Shown piece after piece: positions 1-7,412 of a stretch of 8,852 bases of DNA. The position numbers were made by a program, and so were the translations under genes. The notes below the pieces were generated by a model. That model did no database searches. It had not been told where the DNA came from and saw nothing but the letters and a program-made list of their open reading frames with translations. Positions within the stretch are counted from its first letter, which is position 1. Every line of letters starts with the position of its first letter. Source of the stretch: Bacteroidaceae bacterium (GTDB lineage: Bacteria > Bacteroidota > Bacteroidia > Bacteroidales > Barnesiellaceae_A); contig JAFZDG010000019.1 of assembly GCA_017561285.1 (NCBI GenBank), forward strand, positions 1 through 8,852, written 5' to 3'.

Positions 1-58
1 AGTCGCTCATAAACTGATTGACGATACTGTTTTGCTCGGCAAAATTTATAATCTTCAT
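1..58 (-). CDS. upp: Probable uracil phosphoribosyltransferase, 5' end only (runs off the window)
   Basis: Only the first 19 codons are present, reading MKIINFAEQNSIVNQFMSD from an ATG at 58-56 and open to the window edge. From memory, this resembles the amino terminus of Bacteroidota uracil phosphoribosyltransferases, which begin with a short hydrophobic strand, a conserved asparagine-serine and a region leading into LRD. That enzyme makes UMP from uracil and PRPP in pyrimidine salvage in the cytoplasm. No catalytic residue lies in the visible part, so the call depends on N-terminal resemblance alone. The ATG sits only 5 bp after the topA stop codon, so the two genes are probably co-transcribed and perhaps translationally coupled. 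The sequence before the ATG is A-rich (AAGAAAAAGTAATCATT) with no strong Shine-Dalgarno, as is usual in this phylum. It could be another protein with a similar start. Confidence 0.55.
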   Translation of the reverse strand, partial: MKIINFAEQNSIVNQFMSD

Positions 59-63
59 AATGA

Positions 64-2403
64 TTACTTTTTCTTAGTGGTTGTTTTGCGGGTGGTGCGT
101 TTTGCCGGAGTCTCTTCCTTATTGGCATTTTCGATAATGGCCATACAGTCTGTGTAGCTGAGGGCCTGAGCATCAGTACCTTTAGGGAGCTTGTAGTTTT
201 TCTTTTTATAGGCTATATATGCACCATAACGACCATTGAGTACCTCGAGGTCAGCATCTTCATCAAAGCGTTTGATGAGGCGATTATTGTCATCTTGACG
301 TTTTTGCTCTATAATCTCAATTGCCTCTTCGATGGTGATGCTTTGGGGGGTATGAGTCTTGGGTATAGAGATAAACTTGTTGTCGTGGCGTATATAAGGG
401 CCAAATTTACCATTGTTTACTACTACCTCTTTCTCCTCATACATACCCAATGTGCGAGGCAACTCAAAGAGCTTGAGAGCTTCTTCGAGGGTGATGCTGT
501 TCATAGATTGTTCTTTGAGCAATGAAGCAAATATCGGTTTGTCTTCGTCATTTGGTTGACCTATCTGTACGATGGGGCCAAAACGACCTATCTTTACCGA
601 TACCGGACGACCGGTAGCCGGATCGTTACCCAAGATGCGTTCGCCTACTTTATGCTCGAGTCGGAGTGAATTGGCAGCCTCGATGGTGGGGTGGAAGTGG
701 GTATAGAAATTATCTATTACCGATACCCAGTCTATTTTACCATCGGCTATATCGTCAAATTTCTCCTCTATGTTGGCTGTGAAGTTGTAGTTGAGAATGT
801 TGGGGAAGTACTCTGTGAGGAAGTCATTCACAACGATACCAATATCGGTGGGTAGCAATTTGCTCTTTTCGGCTCCGGCTATCTCTTTTTTGGTACTTTG
901 TTCTACCGTATTGTTGTTGAGGGTTATGATGTTGTAGTTGCGTTCGGTACCTTGTCGGTCGCCTTTAACAACGTATTCGCGCTGTTGGATAGTGGAGATG
1001 GTAGGTGCGTAGGTCGAAGGACGGCCAATGCCCAACTCTTCGAGTTTGCGTACGAGGCTTGCCTCAGTATAGCGCGGGGGATGTTGCGTATAACGCTCGG
1101 TTGCAGTTATATTTTGACAAGAGGGATGCTCGCCTTGTGTAAGTGCAGGGAGTATGTCGCTTATTTCATTTTCGTTTTCGTCATCGTTGCTTTCGAGATA
1201 TACTTTCAAGAAACCATCGAAAGTTATAACTTCTCCGGTGGCTACAAACTGCTCATTGCGCTTTGATATATTGATGACAATAGATGTTTTTTCTATTTCG
1301 GCATCGCTCATTTGCGAGGCGATGGTGCGTTTCCATATCAACTCATAGAGTCGTTGTTCTTGTCTGTTGCCTTCGATTGTGTGGTTGGAGATAAATGTGG
1401 GGCGTATAGCTTCGTGAGCCTCTTGTGCGCCTTTGCTCTTGTTGGGGTACTTGCGTATGTGCAGATACTTCTCGCCGAGCATACCTACAATCTCTTCTTT
1501 GGTTGTATTGATACAGAGCGACGAGAGGTTTACCGAGTCGGTACGCATATAGGTAATATGTCCGCTTTCGTATAGGCGTTGTGCTACCGACATCGTTTGT
1601 GCAACCGAGAATCCGAGTTTACGTGCAGCCTCTTGTTGCAGAGTTGAGGTTGTAAAGGGGGGAGCAGGTGTTTTACGAGCGGGTTTTACCGAAACTTCCT
1701 CGATGGTGTAGTCGGCCTCTTTACAAGCTGCAAGGAACTCTTTTACTTCCTTTTCGGTCTTGAAGCGATGGTTGAGTTCGGCTTTGAATGTAGAGCTATT
1801 ATCGGGTGTGGCAAACTCTGCGATGACACGATAAGTAGCCTCGCTTTGGAATTGCTCAATTTCTCGTTCACGCTCAACAATAAGTCTTACGGCAACCGAT
1901 TGTACGCGACCTGCCGAAAGAGCGGGTTTTACCTTTTTCCACAATACGGGAGAGAGTTGAAAACCTACAATGCGGTCGAGTACACGACGTGCTTGCTGTG
2001 CATCTACACGAGCTAAGTCGATGGTACGAGGATTTTGTATAGCCTCCAAGATAGCATTCTTGGTAATCTCATGGAAAACGATACGTTTGGTTTTAGTTGG
2101 GTCTAAGTTGAGAACCTCGGCGAGGTGCCATGCAATAGCTTCTCCTTCGCGGTCCTCATCGGATGCCAACCATACGGTTTCCGATTGGGCTGCTTCTTCT
2201 CGCAGGGTTTCTACCAACTTAGCTTTATCGGCTGGAATTTCGTATATGGGATTGTAGTTGTTCTCGACATCTATACTGAATACTTTTTTCTTCAAGTCGC
2301 GTATGTGACCATAGCTCGACAATACTTTATAGTCTTTACCTAAGAACTTCTCTATGGTTTTGGCCTTGGCAGGAGACTCAACTATAACTAAATTTTTCTG
2401 CAT
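64..2403 (-). CDS. topA: DNA topoisomerase I (type IA, omega protein)
   Basis: A 779-residue type IA topoisomerase that relaxes negatively supercoiled DNA by breaking and passing a single strand, with a transient 5'-phosphotyrosine link and Mg2+. The Toprim domain is at the N-terminus: VESPAKAKTI at residues 8-17 holds the catalytic Glu9, and the acidic metal site is D82-E83-D84-R85-E86. The active-site tyrosine is Y285 in GHITYMRTDS (281-290). RVDAQQARRVLDRIVGF (132-148), SAGRVQS (163-169) and the EAHEAIRPT segment (328-336) are further family motifs. The C-terminus has no Cys4 zinc fingers. It carries three short glycine-aromatic repeats instead (GRFGP near 606, GKFGPY near 665, GRYGAY near 724), matching the cryptic-Toprim type of C-terminal DNA-binding repeat. 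A lysine/arginine/threonine-rich tail follows (about 766-779). The length is normal for Bacteroidota TopA. The start gives the family's expected beginning (MQKNLVIVESPAKAKTI). It is the first gene of the topA-upp unit. Confidence 0.97.
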   Translation of the reverse strand: MQKNLVIVESPAKAKTIEKFLGKDYKVLSSYGHIRDLKKKVFSIDVENNYNPIYEIPADKAKLVETLREEAAQSETVWLASDEDREGEAIAWHLAEVLNLDPTKTKRIVFHEITKNAILEAIQNPRTIDLARVDAQQARRVLDRIVGFQLSPVLWKKVKPALSAGRVQSVAVRLIVEREREIEQFQSEATYRVIAEFATPDNSSTFKAELNHRFKTEKEVKEFLAACKEADYTIEEVSVKPARKTPAPPFTTSTLQQEAARKLGFSVAQTMSVAQRLYESGHITYMRTDSVNLSSLCINTTKEEIVGMLGEKYLHIRKYPNKSKGAQEAHEAIRPTFISNHTIEGNRQEQRLYELIWKRTIASQMSDAEIEKTSIVINISKRNEQFVATGEVITFDGFLKVYLESNDDENENEISDILPALTQGEHPSCQNITATERYTQHPPRYTEASLVRKLEELGIGRPSTYAPTISTIQQREYVVKGDRQGTERNYNIITLNNNTVEQSTKKEIAGAEKSKLLPTDIGIVVNDFLTEYFPNILNYNFTANIEEKFDDIADGKIDWVSVIDNFYTHFHPTIEAANSLRLEHKVGERILGNDPATGRPVSVKIGRFGPIVQIGQPNDEDKPIFASLLKEQSMNSITLEEALKLFELPRTLGMYEEKEVVVNNGKFGPYIRHDNKFISIPKTHTPQSITIEEAIEIIEQKRQDDNNRLIKRFDEDADLEVLNGRYGAYIAYKKKNYKLPKGTDAQALSYTDCMAIIENANKEETPAKRTTRKTTTKKK

Positions 2404-2443
2404 ATATCAAAGGGAATAAATGGTGTTATTCTCAAAATCGCCG

Positions 2444-2451
2444 CAAAATTA
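2444..2451 (-). promoter_or_regulatory. Candidate -7 promoter element for topA
   Basis: On the minus strand this reads TAATTTTG, which fits the Bacteroidota -7 consensus TAnnTTTG. It lies 40 bp upstream of the topA ATG, which would leave a leader of roughly 30-35 nt. The expected TTTG at -33 is not present at the right distance; only a T-rich run (CTTTTTTAC around 2467-2475) is found there. In such AT-rich DNA a chance match is possible. Confidence 0.42.
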
Positions 2452-2512
2452 GATAAAAAATTATTGTAAAAAAGGGTGTTAAAGTTTTTTTTAGAAAAAT
2501 AGAGGTGTATGT

Positions 2513-2553
2513 CGACACCATACTTCTTATAAGAAGTATAATTATATGTGTCG
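2513..2553. repeat. 20-bp perfect palindrome inside an outer inverted repeat, upstream of topA
   Basis: The core at 2520-2539 reads ATACTTCTTATAAGAAGTAT, perfectly self-complementary with no spacer (10 bp per side). It is framed by a second inverted pair, CGACAC at 2513-2518 and GTGTCG at 2548-2553. These are placed asymmetrically, 1 bp away on the left and 8 bp on the right. A competing small stem, GGTGT (2504-2508) with ACACC (2515-2519), overlaps the left outer arm. The core lies about 115-135 bp upstream of the topA start codon and about 70 bp upstream of the candidate -7 box. Its symmetry suits a dimeric DNA-binding protein. It could also fold as RNA in readthrough from the upstream operon. 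No U-tract follows it, so it is not a standard terminator. Confidence 0.7.
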
Positions 2554-2642
2554 CAATGCAACTTTTTTATGATGCAACAACACCTATCGAGTTTGTTGCT
2601 GTAGGTAGTGTATGTCGGTATGCCTCATTGTGCATAGTGTGT

Positions 2643-2710
2643 TATGGGGCAATACCCATACACATTATATAATTATATACCTATGGTATATGGGTACTAA
2701 AGTCCTTTAG
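2643..2710. repeat. Cluster of overlapping inverted repeats at the 3' end of the barrel gene
   Basis: Several inverted repeats overlap here. CTAAAG (2697-2702) and CTTTAG (2705-2710) flank 2 bp and include the stop codon of the barrel gene. ATATACC (2675-2681) and GGTATAT (2685-2691) form a 7-bp stem with a 3-nt loop. TATATAATTATATA (2666-2679) is a perfect 14-bp palindrome. TACCCATA (2653-2660) pairs with TATGGGTA (2689-2696) over 8 bp. CCCATA (2655-2660) can instead pair with TATGGG (2643-2648). The stems share sequence, so they cannot all form together. Being just past the last gene of the operon, the cluster is a plausible 3'-end or RNA-processing element. It lacks the GC-rich stem plus U-run of a classical terminator. 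Confidence 0.6.
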
Positions 2711-4395
2711 AAATTTACCGCTATGCCACCCATGACTTGAATACCCGGTGCGGGAAGCCCAAAGTAGTAGTCGTACTTGTGATTGAGCAGGTTGTTGCCA
2801 TGTAGCGATATCGACATCCAATCGAGTACACGATATTGGGCAAATAGCTGTAGGTTATGAATATCGGCCAACTTGCCATACGAGCCAAAGTCGCGTTCGA
2901 GTTGCATATTGTAATCGAGTTTGATGTCAAGTTGCTGTAGCGGTCGTACGGTGATACCTATATTGGCCTCCCAACGAGGACGGTTGTATGTTATGGATTG
3001 TTGGTTTTGGTCGCTCCATTGGCGGTAAGCTGCATCGGCTGTAATTGTTACGTATTGTGTAATATTGGCGTTGATGTCTAATCCGGCCTTTATGCAGTTG
3101 GCATCTAAAGCTGCCCATTCAATGGCTTGTGACGACGCATCTATTTGTTGGAATAGTGCTCCATTTGCTACTTCATATCCGCCATATAGGGTAACAGTCA
3201 GTTCGGGTATAATGTGTAATCTCACACCCAACTGACCATCGAATGGTGTGTAGGTCGATGGAATGCGTTGTGATGGGTTGAAGTATAGACAGTGTTGCGA
3301 CATATCGTTCCAAGTGTGCAATTGTTTGCCACCATCGATGGTGGCAAATAGGAAATAGTTTTCGATAAACTCCCAATTGTAACGTATGTCGGGGGCAAAT
3401 CGGAATATGGTATTGTCGCCGGCCGAGATGTCAATCTTTACACCGGCACGAAGACTCATACGGTCTTTGCTCCATAAAGCGTGTGGAAGCAATCGTGCCA
3501 TAAATACATTTGCTGTATTGGGTGTGGTGTTGTCTATCGATGTTGAGGACAGCAAACCGTTGTAGTGAAGATAATCCAACTCAACATCGGCTCCGGCATA
3601 CCAATGGTCGGTGAGCATTCGTGAATATGATGCATCTATATAGGCATAGTGTTCGTTCGAAGCTTGTTGTGTATATACACCATTGCTGTTGCTATATTGC
3701 TTGTATCCGGCTGTGACATTCCATAGCTCATAGTCGTAGTTGCGGGCTTCGTGATTATCGACAGAAGCTTCGGCATAGAAATTATGTACGTGTTGAAAGG
3801 GATGGTTTCCCATTTGTGCAGCATTGCCCATCACGCCGTAGTAGTTGAAGTCGATATAACGATAGCCGCCGTTGAGTTTGGCTGTAATATTGTTGTTGAA
3901 GATATGCGCATAATGCAGTCCGGAGCGGAAGTCGTAGAATGTTTGTTGAGTGTTGCTTTCGGGTATAAGTAGGGCATTGCTGTTTACGGGCATATTGCCG
4001 TTGATCGATGTGAATTGTGCTGCTATACCCAATTGGTCGCTCTTGGTGTCGAGGATGCGGTATCCGGCATTGGCTGCTATGGCAAGGTTCATACCAAAAT
4101 CGATATTGGCATATCCGTTATATCGCACAATTTCCGACTTTGTTGCGCTTGTATAAGGCGCTACATAAGAGGGTTTTGTGGTTATCTCTGTTGCCAATGC
4201 ATCGAAGGCGTAACTGACGCTGCTGCGAGAAAATGTAGGGGTAGAGATAGGTGGTAGTGTATTGATTTTCTCTGCATCGCGTATGGTGGGTGTGAAGTCG
4301 CGAACGATGGTAACCTCGCGTTGTAGGGTGTCGTTGGCGTACACCGGTAGTACAAGGGTGAGGAGTATGGCAAAAATAATGGTATATCGTTTCAT
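2707..4395 (-). CDS. Outer-membrane beta-barrel protein, TonB-receptor-like, without a plug domain
   Basis: A 562-residue exported protein. Residues 1-20 (MKRYTIIFAILLTLVLPVYA) form a signal peptide, probably cut after VYA by signal peptidase I. A short segment REVTIVRDFTPTIRDAEKI (26-44) and a Ser/Thr/Pro-rich linker follow. From about residue 90 to the end, the sequence alternates polar and hydrophobic residues in repeated strands rich in Tyr, Trp and Asn. It ends in NNLLNHKYDYYFGLPAPG and a terminal phenylalanine, much like the C-terminus of SusC/TonB-dependent receptors. It is much shorter than those receptors, and nothing between the signal peptide and the barrel looks like the plug of about 100-130 residues. 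It may therefore be a plugless barrel with a periplasmic N-terminal tag. The 24-bp gap to the upstream TPR gene implies co-transcription and perhaps a physical partnership. Substrate and function are unknown. Confidence 0.85.
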   Translation of the reverse strand: MKRYTIIFAILLTLVLPVYANDTLQREVTIVRDFTPTIRDAEKINTLPPISTPTFSRSSVSYAFDALATEITTKPSYVAPYTSATKSEIVRYNGYANIDFGMNLAIAANAGYRILDTKSDQLGIAAQFTSINGNMPVNSNALLIPESNTQQTFYDFRSGLHYAHIFNNNITAKLNGGYRYIDFNYYGVMGNAAQMGNHPFQHVHNFYAEASVDNHEARNYDYELWNVTAGYKQYSNSNGVYTQQASNEHYAYIDASYSRMLTDHWYAGADVELDYLHYNGLLSSTSIDNTTPNTANVFMARLLPHALWSKDRMSLRAGVKIDISAGDNTIFRFAPDIRYNWEFIENYFLFATIDGGKQLHTWNDMSQHCLYFNPSQRIPSTYTPFDGQLGVRLHIIPELTVTLYGGYEVANGALFQQIDASSQAIEWAALDANCIKAGLDINANITQYVTITADAAYRQWSDQNQQSITYNRPRWEANIGITVRPLQQLDIKLDYNMQLERDFGSYGKLADIHNLQLFAQYRVLDWMSISLHGNNLLNHKYDYYFGLPAPGIQVMGGIAVNF

Positions 4396-4419
4396 ATAAA
4401 GGCTATATTACAAAGGGTG

Positions 4420-7401
4420 TTATATTGTTTCGAGGCGTTTTTCTATGAGTGCGATGATGTCATCATCTTGTCCGGGGTAGTTGTCGCGGAGTTGTGTGAG
4501 GTACTGTTGTGCCGAATAGTTATCGCCTTTGGCTATGTGAATATCGGCTAATAAGATGAAGTTGCGAGCCAACCAATAGGCGTGAGGTGTGCCTTTTTGT
4601 ACAAAGTCGTTGGCTGCCGCTTCGGCCTCATCGATTTGTTTTTTGTCGAAATAGTGTTGTGCAATAATGTAGGCCGCCTCGGCTCCATATTGACTACGAG
4701 TATCTTGCGATAAAGAGATAAAGTTTACCAGGGCTTTCTCTTCGTTATCGTTACAGAGGTAGGCTTTGGCTTGGTTGTATATAACCTCTTGCTCTATTTC
4801 GGGCGATATGTTTCCATTGTTGAGCAAACGGTCGCACAACTCTATAACCTCGTGGTTGTGGTGAAGTTGTGCGTAACTACGCATTGCACCCAATCGTGCC
4901 GCCAGTCTGTTCTCGGGCGATGATGCAATGTTTTCGAGTTGAGTGTAGTATGCTGCTGCTTGCTCGTATTGTTTTTGGAGGAGAAGTATATCGGCCGAGC
5001 GTGTTGTTGCTATCTCTGCAAATTGGCCGGTAGGGTTGGCTCGTAGAGCGTTCCGGTAGTGAGACAAAGCTGTTTCGTATCTTTGCTCGGTATCTGCCAC
5101 ATTGCCCAAATAGTAGTATGCTTTGTCGGCATATGCACCGTTGGGATAGCTCGATACGTATTTTTCAAAAGGTTTGGTATCGGCTTGTGTCATATATTTC
5201 TTTTCGGCAGCAATATAGGTGAGCGAGTCTATTTCATCTTTATGATAGTCGATGTTTTGTTGTTGCATAAAAGCCAACAAATCGTCTATCTGGTTTTGTT
5301 CTATATAAATCGACTGCAAGTCTTCAACGGCAACCTTTGCTTCGTTGCTTGTAGGGTGTTGTATGATGAGGTTCTTGTATGCTGCAATGGCATTGTCTAT
5401 ATCTTTTAGGTTATAGTATATAGCACCGGTTTGTAGCATTGCTATACGTGCTGAGCTGCTCATAGGGTATTTCTCGATGAGGGCTTTGTAAGTATTTATA
5501 GCCTCGGTGTGTTTGTTGAGCGATATGTAGGTGTTGCCCAATTCGCTGTGTCCCTCTTCGCCATATTCCGATTGAGGATATTGGTCGATAAGCTTTTGTA
5601 GCAGTTTGGTTTTCTTTGTATAATTTTTATTCAATCCTGTTGCTATGGCTTGTTGTAGCAGAGCATAGTCACTACCTGTACCGTTTTTGTTTGCTGCTGT
5701 GGCATAGTATTTTTCGGCAGTGGCATACTCTTCATCGTGAAAGTAACAGTCACCAATGCGGCTGTTAGCATCGATAATTAGCTGTTTGGTATTGCCTTTG
5801 AGCTTGACAAAATGGTCGAATGAAGAGCGTGCTTTGTAGTAATTGCCCAATTCAAAGTGGCAATATGCAATATTGTAATGGGCAAGTGACAATATCGTTG
5901 CATCGGTAGTGATGTTGGAATTAATAAATTGGTTGTAGCATTTGAGAGCTTCATTATAAGCTCCCTTGCGGTAGCAACATTCGCCTAACCAATAGAACGA
6001 GCGAGCCTTATACTCCGGAGCATAGTTGCCGGCTTTGATAGCTTGGGTAAACCATTGGGCGGCCTCGCTAATGCTGTTGTTGGCAAAGTGTTCTGTGCCA
6101 AGCAGGTATAGCATCTGTTGACGCTGTTTGAGTTGTTCGCGTGATGGTTGCTTGATACGATCTATATAGTCTATTGCGCTGGCATAGTTGCGGTTGTTGA
6201 TATATAAATCGGAAATGTGCTTGTTGACATTGTCGATGTATATAGAGTGGGGATACTCTTTGGCAAATTGCTGGAAGAGAGAAAGAGTACTGCCAAAAAG
6301 GTCTAAATTACCTATATATGCACAAAGAGCTTGATTATACAGTGCTGTTTCGCGGGTGCTGTTGTTGTGATTGTGTTCGGCTGCCATACCGAGGGCTACC
6401 GATGCATTGCGGTAATCTTCGAGATATAGGAATGCAAGACCTTTGTGCAAAAATGCGTTTTGGCTCATTTCGTCATCTGCCTCTGTTACTCGACTTAGTA
6501 ACTCAATCGCACGATCGTATTGTTTGTTGCGGTAAGAGACAATACCCGTCATATAGAGTGTGTAGCGCAGAGGTGTAGCGCACGTCTCAAGGTGTTTTGT
6601 GAGGTAAATATTGGCTTGCGAGTCGTTGCCAAGTTGGTAATGGCTTTCACCGGCAATGCGATACAGATCCGATTCGTATTTTTTTGCATCTGTGTCATCG
6701 AGTAGTTGTCGGCACGAGGCAACACATTGGGCATACAGCTCGTTTGAGAAGTCGATGTTGAGAAGCAGATACTGGGCATCCAGTCCGTATTCCGATCCGG
6801 AATGTACTTGTGAGAGGTGACGGCGAGCACTTTTATAGTCCTCTCTTTCGTAATATACATATCCACAATGGTATTGTGCCTCGTTGCGATAATGTTGTGA
6901 ATTTTGTGTCAGAGCTTGCAATAGCGGTAATGCCTTTTCGGGCTGACCGGTATTCAGAAAACTCAGTGCAAGATGGTGGCAATAGTCGTCTTGCTCGCTA
7001 CTCTCGATATTGCCAACATCTATCTTCAACAACTGCTCAATGGCTTTGCTATACTCTTGGGTATTGTAGTAATAGTATCCTAAGGCCAAGTTTATCTCGT
7101 TGCGGTGAATAGAATAGGGATACTCCTTGATATAGCCATCGAGCAGTTCGGGCGTGCGATCAATAGCTCGTTGTGCCTGCGACATTGCTGCATAGAATGC
7201 GGCTTCTTCGTGATATTGTTCGGCATCGTTGCGTTGCAATATCGAAGACATAATATCGAAACAGCCGATATAATTGCCACTACAATACATCGTATAGCCG
7301 CGATCAAAGTCTGATGTAGCATCGGTGGTATGTAGCGATTGAGCCCATACACTCATTGTGCTTATGCTTAGCACAAGCAATGCTGTAAGTATCCTATTCA
7401 T
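4420..7401 (-). CDS. Large exported tetratricopeptide-repeat protein
   Basis: A 993-residue protein with a cleavable signal peptide (residues 1-20, hydrophobic core ITALLVLSIS-like, cleavage likely after SVWA). There is no lipobox cysteine, so it is predicted to be soluble in the periplasm rather than a lipoprotein. Nearly the whole mature chain is helical TPR/Sel1-like repeats. Clear units lie near residues 173-199, 468-493, 507-533, 617-646, 654-683, 761-790, 797-825, 872-898, 907-934 and 943-971, each with the W/Y-G-A-Y-A-P pattern (for example GNTYISLNKHTEAINTYKAL). Some units end in the YP or HP turn typical of BamD/YbgF-type repeats. No catalytic domain is visible, so it is best read as a scaffold or adaptor. 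It lies 11 bp after the U32 gene and 24 bp before the barrel gene. The adjoining barrel is the natural candidate partner, but that is inference. Confidence 0.9.
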   Translation of the reverse strand: MNRILTALLVLSISTMSVWAQSLHTTDATSDFDRGYTMYCSGNYIGCFDIMSSILQRNDAEQYHEEAAFYAAMSQAQRAIDRTPELLDGYIKEYPYSIHRNEINLALGYYYYNTQEYSKAIEQLLKIDVGNIESSEQDDYCHHLALSFLNTGQPEKALPLLQALTQNSQHYRNEAQYHCGYVYYEREDYKSARRHLSQVHSGSEYGLDAQYLLLNIDFSNELYAQCVASCRQLLDDTDAKKYESDLYRIAGESHYQLGNDSQANIYLTKHLETCATPLRYTLYMTGIVSYRNKQYDRAIELLSRVTEADDEMSQNAFLHKGLAFLYLEDYRNASVALGMAAEHNHNNSTRETALYNQALCAYIGNLDLFGSTLSLFQQFAKEYPHSIYIDNVNKHISDLYINNRNYASAIDYIDRIKQPSREQLKQRQQMLYLLGTEHFANNSISEAAQWFTQAIKAGNYAPEYKARSFYWLGECCYRKGAYNEALKCYNQFINSNITTDATILSLAHYNIAYCHFELGNYYKARSSFDHFVKLKGNTKQLIIDANSRIGDCYFHDEEYATAEKYYATAANKNGTGSDYALLQQAIATGLNKNYTKKTKLLQKLIDQYPQSEYGEEGHSELGNTYISLNKHTEAINTYKALIEKYPMSSSARIAMLQTGAIYYNLKDIDNAIAAYKNLIIQHPTSNEAKVAVEDLQSIYIEQNQIDDLLAFMQQQNIDYHKDEIDSLTYIAAEKKYMTQADTKPFEKYVSSYPNGAYADKAYYYLGNVADTEQRYETALSHYRNALRANPTGQFAEIATTRSADILLLQKQYEQAAAYYTQLENIASSPENRLAARLGAMRSYAQLHHNHEVIELCDRLLNNGNISPEIEQEVIYNQAKAYLCNDNEEKALVNFISLSQDTRSQYGAEAAYIIAQHYFDKKQIDEAEAAANDFVQKGTPHAYWLARNFILLADIHIAKGDNYSAQQYLTQLRDNYPGQDDDIIALIEKRLETI

Positions 7402-7412
7402 ACTTGCTCTAT

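Larger units (their letters stand above)
2404..2706. other. Non-coding region between the barrel gene and topA
   Basis: About 300 bp with no credible gene on either strand. It is AT-rich near topA (A and T runs at 2454-2498) and holds several inverted repeats listed separately. It must contain both the 3' end of the operon transcribed from 8669 to 2707 and the topA promoter. A further stem of 7 bp, GCAACAA at 2574-2580 with TTGTTGC at 2593-2599 (12-nt loop), and a direct repeat ATGCAAC at 2556-2562 and 2572-2578 lie between the two main palindrome clusters. None of the hairpins is followed by a convincing U-tract on the minus strand, so no intrinsic terminator is called. Confidence 0.8.

Noticed and set aside
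64..700. Loss of zinc-finger cysteines in TopA as a truncation
   Set aside because: The C-terminus carries intact glycine-aromatic repeats and a basic tail, a normal alternative architecture for the family.
295..1575. Plus-strand open frames inside topA
   Set aside because: They are antisense to a strongly conserved enzyme, have no homology I recognise, and no promoter or start context.
2471..2481. Shared 11-mer AAAGGGTGTTA with 4412-4422 as a common regulatory site
   Set aside because: Only two copies, at different distances from the start codons, and one overlaps the TPR stop codon; chance is adequate.
2574..2599. GCAACAA/TTGTTGC stem as an intrinsic terminator
   Set aside because: The loop is 12 nt and the stem is followed on neither strand by a U-tract.
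5059..5409. Plus-strand open frame of 116 codons within the TPR gene, Cys/Phe/Val-rich
   Set aside because: Antisense of an amphipathic repeat coding sequence commonly gives a hydrophobic-looking frame; there is no independent evidence of a gene.
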